Notes: generated from the sequence alone by a model not told the origin. A stretch of DNA of 64,000 nucleotides from Riptortus pedestris (GCA_019009955.1 CM032231.1:46279001-46343000); one strand, 5' to 3'. Counted from the first letter of the stretch, positions 1-11,314 are shown. Numbers and translations: made by a program.

Positions 1-597
1 GAGCTGAACAGATAGATATAAATATTCTTCAGCGGAAAGAAAAACTACTGAAATATATCTGAATATGACATATTAATTTTATTGAAAACCATTTATTATA
101 TCTAGTACTGTAATTTAATGAAGCAGAATAATTTTTATCTCAATCACTCATATTTTAGTAGTCCATGAACTAAAGAAGGGGAGAGGGATCCACAGAACGT
201 ATTTGCATATATACCTTAAAGAAGATACTGTCTCTACATCAATTTCACGAGAGCCGAGCAGTTATGGAAACGACCGAACTTTTAGCAGAATCGCACAAAT
301 AGAACCGACTATAGCAGAATATGAAAATTGCAAATATCTCGGCTAATATTCAAGATAGAGAATAAATATATATACCGATATTTATAATACATTTAATTTC
401 CAATAAGATTGTTTCTATACAATTCTTCGATCCGACGTATAGTAACAGAGGTTTTTCGAAATTCCTCCCCACAAAAGCCCCCCCCCCTCCTCCAATTTTA
501 TCCGTTAACGAACTAGATCTGTATTTTTACATAAAACGACTAAATAACGAGTTTGGTAACGATTAAACAATAATTGCGACCGATAGAGCGGCAACAG

Positions 598-652
<55 letters not shown>

Positions 653-676
653 TATATATATATATATGTATATATA
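1..676 (-). repeat. PHR (Helentron/HINE-like) long-form copy, 3' part up to its (TA)n core
   Basis: Matches by eye the long-form copy at 59264-60151: the GGAAAGAAAAAC block near the window start, CAAATATCTCGG, TTCGATCCGACGTATAG, a poly-C stretch, and TTGCGACCGATAGAGCGG before the (TA)n tract at 601-667. The copy continues at 6587-6724 after a Tc1-like element inserted in the (TA)n. Its outer end lies before the window. No coding capacity. Confidence 0.75.
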
Positions 677-1066
677 CACTCAACCGCAAAAAAACCGGAC
701 ACTTCATATTTGTCGTATTAAAAGCTAATTTTCAGCAATTAAAAAAGAGTTAAAAGAATTTTATTATTATCTAAAATATTAACAAATAATAATTTACAAT
801 AGAAGTAAGTACAATTTTTCAAGCTTATTGGCTTTTTTAAATATTCCACATTACTTATATCTATTTTTATTCTAATATCTAAATGTATAATAAGGGAAAA
901 AATACAAAAAAGAAAAAACCCAAATACAGAAATAAATAAAAATTCTCAATTACAGAACGGTTAAAAGTAATACAGAAGAGCTATAGAAGAACTATAAAGA
1001 TACACAGAAGAATATAAATTTGTACAGAAAAAAAAAATAAAATAAAATAAAAGCTCTTCAGAGAAA

Positions 1067-2719
1067 TTAAAATGTTATGTGCTTAAGTCTCTTATATTTG
1101 TAATTCTTGTAATTTAAACTACTATAACTATAATTAACTATATCAGCAATGTGCTGATACTTACTATTTTGACATGCATCGAAAAAGTGTTCTGCTAACT
1201 TAGTTATGTACTCATTTATTGTGGGAATGTCAAGAATTTCATGCATGTGCATGACAGGAGTCCATTGTGGGAATGAACCAATAAATCTTAAACATTTATT
1301 TTGAGCCACTTGTAATTTACGCTTATTAGTTTCGCATGTCATTGACCAAATAGGACAGGCATAAAATAAAACAGGCCTTATATATAAGTAGTAAACAAGT
1401 TTTTTGTTAGTTATACTTAACCCTGAATTTCTGTTTAGTACAGCAAATAAGGATTGTAGTATTCCAATAGCTTTATTACACTGAGTATTGATGTGGTTAG
1501 TGTAGGTAAGTTTAGAGTCTAATATGACTCCAAGATATTTCACATTCTTTGACCAAGGGATGGGATTGCCTAGCATTTTAACTTCAGGGTACACTCGAGG
1601 TCTCCTCCTAGTAAAAAGAATAACCTCTGTTTTTTGAGAATTCAATCTTATTTTCCACTTATTACAATACTTAATACATTGTGTCAATGCTATGGTGAGA
1701 TGGTTGGCAATAGTGTCAACTCGGAAACTTGAAATTATAAATGCTTTATCGTCAGCAAACAGGGCTTTCAGGCATTTAGTTTTAAGATAGTTTACATCAT
1801 TAAAAAATATTATGAATAGTATTGGACCAAGTACTGATCCTTGTGGGACACCTGCAAGAATTCGTAAAAGGTTAGATCTTGAGCCACCAGTAGTTACATA
1901 AAAAGATCTGTTAGTAAGATAACTATTGATTAAGATAATCAAATATATTGGAAAGTTATATTGAATCATTTTATATATCAGGCCATTATGCCATACACAA
2001 TCAAAGGCTTTTTCAACATCTACCAGAGCCATGCCTGTATGTTTATTCAAGTTGAAATTATGGAGGATCAAGTCAGTTATCCTGGCCAATTGGGTTGTTG
2101 TTGAATGCTGATTTCGAAAGCCATGTTGGTTGTTGGAGATCAGATTGTTTTCGTCCAAGAAATATATTATATTAGATTTGATTACCTTTTCAACTACCTT
2201 GCTGAGGCAATTTAGCAATGAAATATATCGATAGCTACCTGGGAGGGTGGGATTTTTCCCTGGCTTGGGAAGAACAATAACTCTTGCCGTTTTCCATTCG
2301 TCTGGAAAGTGGGCATACATTAAGATATGATTAATGATTTTAGTTAAGTGGATTATAGCTTTACGAGACAGATTCTTTAAGAGTAGGTTGTGTATACCTT
2401 CACTGCCAGGCGACTTATTGCTTTTAAGTTTCGAAATGAATTTTGCAACCTTCTTAGGTTTTGTTAATGTTGCATCAATGTGTTTTTTAAAGGGCTGCTT
2501 TAGAAATACCTTGTTACTCCGTATTACTTTCCTTGTAAAAGATGGACCACCTAGGTCAGAGTTAAGTGTGAATGTGCGATATAGATTCTCAGCCAATAGT
2601 TGAGCTTTGTCACTGTCAGAGCAAGCAAGAGCATGAAGGGGTGCATCATTAGGGGTGAACCTAGTATCTTTCAATAATGGAGGAATACTGTTTGATTTAG
2701 GTTTGATTTTCTTTATCAA
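1067..2719 (-). pseudogene. Jockey ORF2 reverse transcriptase and C-terminal region
   Basis: A 550-residue open frame without the endonuclease. RT blocks in order: KSNKSPGSEGIHNLLLK, VIVLPKPGKNP, SYRYISLLNCLSKVVEKVI, NNQHGFRNQHSTTTQL, LVDVEKAFDCVWH (first catalytic Asp), GVPQGSVLGPILF and LFADDKAF (catalytic FADD), then QKTEVILFTRR and VKYLGVILDSKL. The C-terminus carries the Jockey-like RPVLFYACPIW segment. Catalytic residues are present, but the frame is separated from endonuclease and ORF1 by the rearrangement, so the copy cannot act alone. Confidence 0.9.
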
Positions 2720-2744
2720 CTGATAGAGAGAGAGCCATTATTGC

Positions 2745-3121
2745 TAGAGAGGTTGGAAAGCTTTTTGCTCCATTTCACATTTTTATGAACTTTTAAAATG
2801 TAAGAAATCTGACTCAAGAAGAACGTGTTTTATGTAGTTTTATTGTTAAATTGACTGTATTCTACAATATTGATCATGCTAGTGTTAAGATTGTTATTTT
2901 TAAGATTTTTTCATTCATCATTATGATGGCGGTTGGTCTCTGAAAGTGCACTGTGTGTATTAATGTATTTGTGAAGGACATGACTTTTCATTGATTCCGA
3001 TCAATTGGTTCTTCTACCGTCATAACATATCTTATTCTTTAAACATATGCTATCATATCTCGAGGGCTTTAGATCGCTCATAAAATAAATATTCATGCCA
3101 ATTTATTAGGTAATAAACTAA

Positions 3122-3183
<62 letters not shown>

Positions 3184-3478
3184 TGGCATTATGTTCACTG
3201 GAGGTATGGATGTATATATAGCTTACGTAGGTTGAGGGTGATAAAGGCTGAGAGATAATGTCGGTATGATGGGGATGAGATCATGATAAAATCATTATGC
3301 AAACAGTGTGGATTATGACGGAAGGTATAAGTAATGGGGGTCGTTGTAGAGGGGTGTACTATCTTAACAAGCCCCCTTTTATAAACACTTGCAAAGTTTC
3401 ATACTCTACTTACATAGCTAAGCAGGCCCAATCCAAGCAAGGGCCTTCTGTATTATATCAATACCAACCTCGGCCTTA
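2745..3478. other. unrelated 0.7-kb segment inside the Jockey element
   Basis: Not LINE sequence. Holds a (TA)n tract at 3126-3179 and short AT-rich DNA. I see no gene in it. Confidence 0.5.
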
Positions 3479-3780
3479 TTGAATGCTGATTTCGAAAGCC
3501 ATGTTGGTTGTTGGAGATCAGATTGTTTTCTTCCAAGAAATATATTATATTAGATTTGATTACCTTTTCAACTACCTTGCTGAGGCAATTTAGCAATGAA
3601 ATATATCGATAGCTACCTGGGAGGGTGGGATTTTTCCCTGGCTTGGGAAGAACAATAACCCTTGCCGTTTTCCATTCGTCTGGAAAGTGGGCATACATTA
3701 AGATATGATTAATGATTTTAGTTAAATGGATTATAGCTTTACGAGACAGATTCTTTAAGAGTGAGTTCTTTTTTTACCTT
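3453..3780 (-). pseudogene. duplicated RT fragment of the Jockey element
   Basis: Encodes MYAHFPDEWKTARVIVLPKP and NQHGFRNQHS, the RT fingers segment, nearly identical to the same part of the larger RT frame (2101-2386). It breaks off at 3479 in unrelated sequence. Confidence 0.85.
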
Positions 3781-4698
3781 AATAATCCAAATTATAAAGG
3801 GTTTGTCCATTATTGTATTGGTGACCCGTGACCGAGGAACAGAAAGGTGAGCTGACTCAAGAAGAACGTTTTGAAATTCAGAGACAAGCTGGTCAATGTC
3901 TTGTGAGCTGTTAAGTGGTGGATTAATATAGAGTTTTGAATCTATTAGAGAGCGGAATTTTTTCCAGTTGGCTTCTTTATAGTTGAATATAGGTTCGCTC
4001 TCATTTATTTTAATCGCTTCATTAATATAAAAAATTACTGGATTATGGTCAGAAGACAATTCTGACATGGAATGTGCAGTTATCTGAAAATTAATATTCT
4101 TGGCTACAGCAATGTCCAGTACACTTGGTCTTGGTGGCTTCCTGTTTAAATTCGTATTAGACTTCCCAGGATAATAAGTAGGTTCATCAGGAGATATAAT
4201 GAGAAAGTTGTAGTTTATTGACATGTCTAATAATGTTAATCCATTCCTACTATTGCTAAAGCAGTTCCATGACATGTGCTTTGAATTTAAGTCGCCTAGA
4301 ATCAAAACATGCCTTTTAATATTAAACAGGGCTCTGAAATCAGTTTTGTAAATCTGATGAGGCCTGGATGGGGATAAATAGGCAGAAATAATAAGAATTT
4401 CGAAATTAGCTATATTAATGACTGCCCCATCAGCTCTGAGGTATTTAAGTTTTGGTAATTTAACATGATAATGAGTGACACTATTACCAACCAATAAAGC
4501 AACTCCTCTGCCTTCATCGACTCTGTAAACTTTATAGCCTGGAGCTTTGAGTTTATGTTTACTCTTAAAGAGAGTTTCACTTAATGCTAAAACATCTATT
4601 CTATGTTTTCTTCCAAAGATAGAAAGTTCATCCATTTTATTAAGCACAGACCTACAATTCCAGGAACCTAATTTACAGTAAACATCATTGTGATTCAT
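3739..4698 (-). pseudogene. Jockey ORF2 N-terminus: APE-type endonuclease, cut off before RT
   Basis: Starts at the ATGA overlap with ORF1. The endonuclease domain is complete to the eye: LGSWNCRSVLNKMDEL, the LSET motif with catalytic Glu, ILGDLNSKHMSW (Asp/Asn motif) and SSDHNPVIF (catalytic SDH). It nicks target DNA to prime reverse transcription. After about residue 300 the frame runs into unrelated residues where a deletion joins it to a later RT segment, and it ends at 3739. ORF2 of intact Jockey elements is normally about 900 residues, so this is a truncated product. Confidence 0.85.
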
Positions 4699-5848
4699 AA
4701 GAAAGTGAATAGAAATTCTGCTATAACACCAACTTTTGCCATTGCATTAGGTGCATTTTTAAAGTCCTCTATTAAACCTCTTATATTCTGTAAGAGATTA
4801 CCTAAGTTAATTGAAGAACAAATATTTTTAAAGTCATTAAGTAGGCTAGTGAAAGAAACATCAGATTTATCTTTTGTACCTCGAGTTCTTGCCCACGCAG
4901 AAGGTTGAGAGGTCGATGCAGCGTTAGAGAGGGGCGGGAAGTCTTCGTCGTTCCGTCTGAAGTCACCTCGACGAGTAGATGAGTTTGTGGCTGGCTTTGC
5001 AGACTTCATCCTCAACTTCTCGTTGAAAACAGGACATCCTCGATGGTTGGCAGTGTGCTCTCCACTGCAGTTGGCACATTTTGGGCTAGCTTCAGTGGAA
5101 ATAGTGCATTCGTTTGTGAGGTGTTCGCCTGCACACTTTACACATTTAGGCTTCCTGTAGCAATGTTTAGCTAAGTGAAAAAATGATTGGCATTTAAAAC
5201 ATTGAATCACACTATTACTATTTTTATATCGATTCCAAGAAACTACGCAATGACACACGTACTTTGTCTTCTTAATGGCTTGCATGGATGTAGTATTTTT
5301 AAAGGTGACTACGTACAGAGGGTATGGAATGTACGAGTTCTCTCCCGTTTTCTTCTTCATTTGTACTACCTTCAAAACTTCAAGATTTTGACTTTTCAGG
5401 TCATTGATAATTTCTTCAGTGGAAATATTTGGAGGTAAATTTCTGAGTACAGCAGTTTTATTAGCTTCATCCTTAAACGTGTAAGTGTGGCATTCCAGAC
5501 CAGCCTTTTTAACTTCATTAAGAATTAGGTTGTAGTCATCCTTACAACCAGGAAAAAACAAAAGTCTATTTCCACGAAATTTTACACGAAATTCTTTTTT
5601 ACACCGTTTACGGAGGTTTGCTAGAGTTACAGAATGGTTTTCAATATAACTGTAAACAACGATGGGTGGGATATTTTCTTTGTTCTTTGACGGTGAAGCA
5701 TTCGTTGAATTAGCTTCCGAATGGACATCAAATGTATCTTCATCCATATATTCTTGATTTGATAGCAATTCATATTTGTTTGATGTTGAGATAGAAAAAT
5801 TACTGCCATCATCACTGTTTTTCTTACGTTTCCGCCGTTTAACGACAT
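4695..5848 (-). pseudogene. Jockey ORF1 (gag-like, three zinc knuckles), probable frameshift near start
   Basis: The main frame encodes about 350 residues: an acidic N-terminus, a PRE_C2HC-type RNA-binding region (TAVLRNLPPNISTEEIINDL), then three CCHC knuckles (CFKCQSFFHLAKHC, CVKCAGEHLTNEC and CANCSGEHTANHRGC) and a C-terminal tail. The only good ATG in the leader (5848) is out of frame with this ORF. The in-frame sequence just after it is very basic (KRRKRKK), which suggests a one-base indel close to the start. The product would bind LINE RNA in the ribonucleoprotein. The stop TGA overlaps the ORF2 ATG as ATGA at 4698-4695. Confidence 0.82.
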
Positions 5849-6059
5849 TTTAGCCGTGTGAAGTAGAATCGAGATTTGTTAAAAAGACACAGCTTATTTT
5901 CGAGAGTTAGATTCAGTATTAGGCGAGACAGATAGACACGAGCTGGGAAGAGATAAGAGAGCGCTCACTAATCCCGTCCGCACTGTACCACTCCTAATAC
6001 GCGACTGATTTTCAGCAATGTGTTTGTTTATGTGGGTATATGTATTGCCATCGGTATTC

Positions 6060-6345
6060 TCATTGGACTCTGGAGCAATGGGGAACTGTTTTATTCACGG
6101 ATGAGTCTCGATTTGGTCTATACCACTCAGACGATCGAGACATAGTGTCGGGTGGGATAATTTAGGGAGGCGTGTTAGATGTCGTCATCCTCCTCCTAGT
6201 GACTTAAATCAGCTCCAAATTGCCCTTCAAGAAGAATGGGATGCTATGCCGGTGGAGTACTTCCAGAATTTAATTTCTTCGATGCCTAACAGGGTTAGAG
6301 CCCTTCGCCATAGCAGAGAGAGTAATGCCCGCTATTAGAAGTACA
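6060..6345 (+). pseudogene. Tc1-like transposase remnant
   Basis: One frame reads WTLEQWGTVLFTDESRFGL, the block around the second catalytic aspartate of Tc1/mariner (DDE/D) transposases. After a frame change it reads DLNQLQIALQEEWDAMP and SSMPNRVRAL, then a stop: the usual Tc1 C-terminus. The N-terminal paired-type DNA-binding domain, the first catalytic residue and the third-residue block are missing, so no active enzyme can be made. Confidence 0.85.
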
Positions 6346-6586
6346 AAATTTGTTAGAAAATGTAATAAAAATGAAGAATAATTTTTTTTTTAAATGTGTT
6401 AATTTATCTTCTTTTTTTTTGTGTAAATAATCAATAAAAATTATTCACTTTTGGAAGATTTTGTTTAAATAACCTATAAATTAACCAATTATTGTAATTA
6501 AAAAGATTAATATACATACATTTAAGTATTTAACAAAATTATAAGACTAAATCTAAGTGTCCGGTTTTTTTTTTGAGGTTGAGTTT

Positions 6587-6724
6587 ATATATATATATAC
6601 AGTTTTGAATGGACCTCATTTTCGTCATCTCCTAGGTAGGATCGATGGACATTTGAAGGAAAATGTTGAAAATCGCGTCATGAGTACGACCTGAATAGCT
6701 GATTTCCCTTAAGGGAAATCTGCG
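6587..6724 (-). repeat. PHR copy, remaining (TA)n and palindromic terminus, continuation of 1-676
   Basis: Resumes after the Tc1 right terminus with (TA)n, then CCTCATTTTCGTCATCTCC and the terminal palindrome core GATTTCCCTTAAGGGAAATC at 6702-6721. Confidence 0.8.
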
Positions 6725-7215
6725 AATATTTTCCTAAGGTTGTGCTTTAAGTACGTATACATATCACATCAGGAACTAAGGGTTAAAATAATTTTTGAAA
6801 TTAAGTATAAAAGATCAGAGTTTTATCTTTTTTCATAATAAATATTTTCTCTAAGACCTTTTTGGTATCGTCATATTTTAATTTTTTATTGCATGCTTTG
6901 GCATTACTTTACAATAGAATGAAAGTAAATGGGTCTTGCTTCTAACCGAAATCAATGTTCTATGATGGATGAATGCCCTATGGGGCATTTCATTTGCTGT
7001 CGACCCTGGTTGTGTGGCCACCAAATAATCACCAAGGTGTGTTGTGTTGTAATGAATTTGCCATTGCATTACATAAGCCCATTAAAAATGACCCTATATT
7101 TTATATTCCAAGTATTCCCAGCACAAAGCACCTTAAGATTATTAATTATGAATGCTTAAATGTATTGTTTTTACCTTTGAATAAGATTTATATCCAATTT
7201 GGAGTTAAGTCACAA
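6725..7215. other. AT-rich stretch, nothing recognised
   Basis: Short open frames only, none with a family resemblance. It could include the outer part of the LTR-like block that follows. Confidence 0.4.
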
Positions 7216-7818
7216 TGTGCTCTAGCATTTTCGTAGATAACGCCGATGGATTTTTATAATAACAGTCACAGCTCTTAACGGCGACTACACTAATTAATAA
7301 TACCGATGAATTTCGATAATAAATTCCCGTTAAATGCACTTTTTGAGCGTATTTCGATGGGCAGTTCAAAGTTCACCGCCGGATTAGCCCTATATAAGGA
7401 CCCCCGACGCGGAGGATTAAAATCAGTCATATCGGCATCCTCTGGAGGGGAGACTCTTGTCGGTGAGACCTCGCTAATCCTTCAGCTTGATCCGGCCTGC
7501 CCGAGCCAGACTACTTCTCGCCTGTACTACCTCTCACGGCTAAAAAAGCTGTTCTATTAAAAAGCTAAGTCTTTAATTGTAATATAGTATAAGTAGAATC
7601 GGGGGACACTTAATTATAGTATTATAAGGTGCCTCTTCATTTTCATTTTAATAATTATTATTGGTGAATATTTTGATTATAAATAAATTTATATATATTT
7701 GAATTTTGACTTGAGTCGATTGGTGGTGGGCCCTTCCTAAATTCCTGTTAGTGATTTGGTTGTGGGATTTTCCATCTCTTTCAGCTTCCACTCCCTATCG
7801 CCGCAGCCAGATCTCAAC
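7216..7818 (+). mobile_element. probable solo LTR with core promoter
   Basis: Ends GATCTCAACA at 7818. TATA box CTATATAAGG (7389-7398), an arthropod initiator TCAGTC about 30 nt downstream (7423) and a poly(A) signal AATAAA at about 7682 follow in LTR order (U3, R, U5). The 5' edge at TGTGCTC (7216) is tentative. No clear target duplication, no primer-binding site after the end and no internal coding region, so it would be a solo LTR. Confidence 0.4.
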
Positions 7819-8263
7819 AGTGTAATCACCCAAGAAGTTTAATATTGGTTTAAACGTACTCTATTGGTTATTAAATTTAGTGTGTCCATCAAAACCAACG
7901 TCGTTTGTTCAGTACTATCAAATGTGTTATTGCCCCTTTAATTTGCATTGTTAATGCCGTTAATTTGGATTGTTTTATTATTGAATTCTTACCATGCTTT
8001 ACTTTTTTTGAAAGGTGAACCGCATTGGCGGTAAATAATGAAAAACCAGTTCATGATACCATTTATAACTCATAAATTTATGAGCTTTATGATTATATTT
8101 TGTTTTTTTATAGCGTTTAGGATACCAAATACCTATTGGTAATTCCTCCTAAAAATGGAGTTAGGTAACGGCCTCATAAAAAAATATATAATGAACCTAA
8201 TTTTTATCTTACAATAGTTTTGATCAGTAGGCATTTCTGGAATATTTTAAACAAGAACCTCAA
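7819..8263. other. non-coding AT-rich stretch
   Basis: No open frame or repeat that I recognise. Confidence 0.4.
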
Positions 8264-8280
8264 TTGTTAAATCTAAGAAA

Positions 8281-8560
8281 TGTTTTGTGTTCCTTTTGTG
8301 TTCTATGTTCCTTTTATGTTTTGTGTTCCTTTTGTGTTCTATGTTCCTTTTACGTTTTGTGTTCCTTTTGTGTTCTATGTTCCTTTTATGTTTTGTGTTC
8401 CTTTTGTGTTCTATGTTCCTTTTATGTTTTGTGTTCCTTTTGTGTTCTATGTTCCTTTTATGTTTTGTGTTCCTTTTGTGTTCTATGTTCCTTTTATGTT
8501 TTGTGTTCCTTTTGTGTTCTATGTTCCTTTTATGTTTTGTGTTCCTTTTGTGTTTTGTTT
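8281..8560 (+). repeat. 36-bp tandem repeat, about 7.7 copies
   Basis: Each 36-bp unit is a pair of 18-bp half-repeats, TTCCTTTTGTGTTCTATG and TTCCTTTTATGTTTTGTG. Since 36 is a multiple of three and no unit has a stop on this strand, all three frames stay open. The repetitive Cys/Phe/Leu-rich ORFs here are therefore artefacts. Confidence 0.95.
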
Positions 8561-8927
8561 AATTTTATTTTTTTGTATTGTTTTGTTTTCATTTAAGTTT
8601 TGTTTTGTTTTTTAAGCTTTATTTTAGAGCAAAATCGCCAAAGCTGCGAAGCTCAAATAACTAAATAAATAAATAAAAAATAAATCTAAGAAATAGCAAG
8701 AAAAATACATAACCGATTTGAAGAACGCCGTGGTGAAGATGAAATATGAATGTACTTGCCATGTGATACAACCGACGGAAGAAGGTTAAATAAGGTGTTG
8801 GACAAGAAGCTACTTGACCAACAGAAACATAGAGGGAGTTATGCCCACATTGGGATCTATGCTTAGCAATAACACTGATGAGTCACTTTTGATAGCAAGT
8901 TATAATTAATTTATTTCTATGTTTCAG
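8561..8927. other. non-coding stretch
   Basis: Starts with T/G-rich leftovers of the tandem repeat and an A-rich (AAAT)n run. No gene recognised. Confidence 0.4.
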
Positions 8928-9064
8928 TGTATCTATTTATCACGACTTACTTTCTTTATTCGGGGACTATATCAAGCGCCCTCACTAGGCCTTTAGTAGC
9001 ACTAATATGGCAAAAGGAGCCCCAACAGCTGGTACTGTTTGCTTTTTTCGTCTATCAGCTAGAA
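8928..9064 (+). CDS. possible upstream exon of the gustatory receptor (unproven)
   Basis: An open stretch with hydrophobic coding (YLFITTYFLYSG and LVLFAFFVYQLE) lies between a strong acceptor (TTTCTATGTTTCAG, 8927) and a donor GTAAGA (9065). Its position 2.4 kb upstream on the same strand and its membrane-like composition suit a receptor exon. Its exit phase (0) does not match the best acceptor of the next exon, so another exon would be needed between them. It may be chance. Confidence 0.25.
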
Positions 9065-9255
9065 GTAAGATACCAAATAGGTAAAGTTTTTTTTCTTAAA
9101 CCTTTTTGATACCCAATATTCAATATTATTCAAATATGTTTGGGCGAGTGCCACCAACAAAAAATATTTTCCTATGCAAACATTATTTCATTATAGCCCT
9201 TCATGATTTGTCCCCTATATATCACCTGCTCAGGGGCCATTCCTTTTATCCAATT

Positions 9256-9870
9256 AAAAAGTCCGTCACGCAGGGACTGCGTAAACTAAGCAGATTTCCC
9301 ACGTTGTGGCGATAAAAATATCGAGTCTGGTGTAGATCAAATAAACAATTTCAGAACGTAAAATCCTAAATGACGACGTCATCACTCAACGTATTTGCAT
9401 ATACCTTCACAGTAAAATAAAATAAAAACAATATTTGGTGCAGGTTAATTAAAAAAGGCCCCATTTTGTCTATCATGAATACTAACCCAGATATTTCCAC
9501 TTTTTAGTTTTCAGCCTTCATTAAACCCCTTCCTACTCATGTCATATTAACAATAAGCTCTTATACCATGAATTACTTTATCGGTAGCTTAAATACCAAA
9601 TATTCCAAGGTTAGTTTTCTGGCAGATGGAAGTACATTATAATGCAGGTATATAGATTAAAAACAGCCACACTTTCACAGTAAACATTTATTCAAGCAAC
9701 AGAGCTATTGAGTTTGTACTCGTGATGCGTTTTCGAAAGATTTCGTCAAATGTCGATCGATCCTACCTAGTAGACGACGAAAATGAGGTCGTATACCGAA
9801 GTATAAATGAGGTATACTCTAAAAACCATAGTGGGGTCAACAATTTTATATGACACAAAAGACTCAACCG
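9256..9870. repeat. diverged PHR fragments in both orientations
   Basis: 9256-9440 starts AAAAAGTCCGTCACGCAG, the hairpin end on the minus strand. 9450-9600 matches an internal long-form block in plus orientation. 9710-9795 matches the palindrome-proximal end in plus orientation (GTACTCGTGATGCG, ATCGATCCTACC). Confidence 0.6.
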
Positions 9871-10370
9871 AATTAAACGAAAATCCGTATTTTTGAATTT
9901 AAGCTATATTAATATTTTTAGGAACGAATAGGAGTGGGGGTTGTAAGGGAGGCATGACCTCCCTTCATGAAAAACCGTCATATTTCATTACCGATTGTTT
10001 TTTTGGGGAACCTGCGCATAACAAACGATGTTTAATTTGATATATAGAGCAACTTTTGTTATATACATCTTCATCGTAATTTATAAAGCACGTAATTTGT
10101 ATAGACGTTTTGTTATACTCATCAATGCTTATCCATTTATGAATTTATTCAAATTAGTACCTCTATGGATTAATAAACTTTCATTATATATATAATTTAA
10201 AAGAATGATCGCTGAAGAGGTATAGCCAGTTATTTCTGGAATTTATTAACTCAGGATCGTTAATATATATTATACTTTACTGAACATGCCATGTTCCATT
10301 AAGAATATACAGTTCGCCTTCCAAAAATACAAAAGAGTATGTTTAATATTGGTTATTAAGTATATAAAAA

Positions 10371-10961
10371 AAAAGTCCGTCACGCAGGGGCTGCGTAAAC
10401 TAAGCAGATTTCCCACGTGAAGTTATACAATAGAGAAATCTCCATAGGAGAGCCGAACAAATACGGCAAAGGGCCGAACTAGCTTTTCGCGGGAAATTCA
10501 AAAATCCGTTATCGGCCCAAATTTCATATAAATGCAAATATCTCGGTTAATATTCAAGATGGGGAATAAATGTATATAATAATATTTATAGTAAATTTAA
10601 TTTGCAATAAGATTAATTCTGTACAACTTTTCGATCCGACGTATAGTAACGGAGATATTTCGAATTTTCGAAAATCCTCCCCTCTAAACCCCCCCCCCCT
10701 CCCACTGGTCCGATTTCAGCCGTTAACGAACTTGATCTTTCTTTTTACATAAAACGACTAAATATCGAGTTTGGTAACGATCAAACAAAAATTGCGACCG
10801 CTAGAGCGGTAACAGACAAATATATATATATATACAGTTTTGAACGGACCTCATTTTCGTCATCTCCTGGGTAGGATCGATTGACATTTGAAGAAAAATT
10901 TCGAAAATCGCATCATGAGTACAACCTCAATAGCTGATTTCCCTTAAGGGAAATCTGCTAA
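10371..10961 (-). repeat. PHR short-form copy, complete
   Basis: Runs from the hairpin end (GTCCGTCACGCAGGGGCTGC at 10375) through the (TA)n core at 10821-10834 to the palindromic end, core GATTTCCCTTAAGGGAAATC at 10936-10955. About 590 bp, non-coding. Confidence 0.88.
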
Positions 10962-11049
10962 CAACTGCTATCCAAGTGGTGCTTTGGACCACTTTGGAGG
11001 AAATGAACGTTTATTCATAGATGGTTCTACTCAAAATGAGTAGGATCAT

Positions 11050-11314
11050 AAAATGTTTTAGAGTCAATCTTGTTAAACTATTGATGTTCTACAAATGTAA
11101 TTCTATGCACTTTATTCGCAACTTAAGTATTAAGCGAGTTAAACGTGCTTTCATATTTTTTCTTGCCTTCAGTAACCCCCCCCCCTAATATTCGTTGTTT
11201 TTTTTTTACATATAAATAGAGAATATGTCATGAGATGAGATTTTTATATGTATATACGTCGTGAGAAATATGCTTAGTTTACGCAGCCCCTGTGTGACCG
11301 ACTTTGTTTTTTAT
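11050..11314 (+). repeat. diverged PHR fragment with hairpin end
   Basis: Ends AGTTTACGCAGCCCCTGTGT then GACCGACTTTG at 11278-11309. The inner part is strongly diverged. Confidence 0.6.

Larger units (their letters stand above)
740..6007 (-). mobile_element. Jockey-type non-LTR retrotransposon, full-span but internally rearranged
   Basis: Flanked by a 12-bp direct repeat ATTTTCAGCAAT (728-739 and 6008-6019) that looks like its target site duplication. On the minus strand the order is 5' leader (about 6007-5849), ORF1 (gag-like), ORF2 endonuclease, a short RT piece, an unrelated 0.7-kb segment with (TA)n (about 2745-3478), then RT from its N-terminal linker to its C-terminus. The RT segment 2101-2386 is duplicated at 3479-3772; by eye I count about three differences. 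There is no clean poly(A) tail at the 3' edge. Confidence 0.8.
677..6586 (+). mobile_element. Tc1-like DNA transposon, decayed, with a nested Jockey LINE
   Basis: Matching terminal inverted repeats: ACTCAACCGCAAAAAAACC at the left (about 678-696) and its complement with one change at the right (about 6565-6584), both continuing into CCGGACACTT. The ends sit in TA repeats, as expected for TA target duplication. Inside the right part lie transposase remnants (6060-6345). The LINE occupies about 740-6007. Without it the element would be only about 0.6 kb, so it was already a deletion derivative. Confidence 0.82.

Noticed and set aside
601..702. Tyr/Ile-repeat ORFs over (TA)n tracts, here and at 17978-18289, 27846-28058 and 58650-58841
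   Set aside because: Translations of (TA)n microsatellites.
8264..8615. Three overlapping repetitive Cys/Phe ORFs
   Set aside because: They come from a 36-bp tandem repeat open in all three frames.
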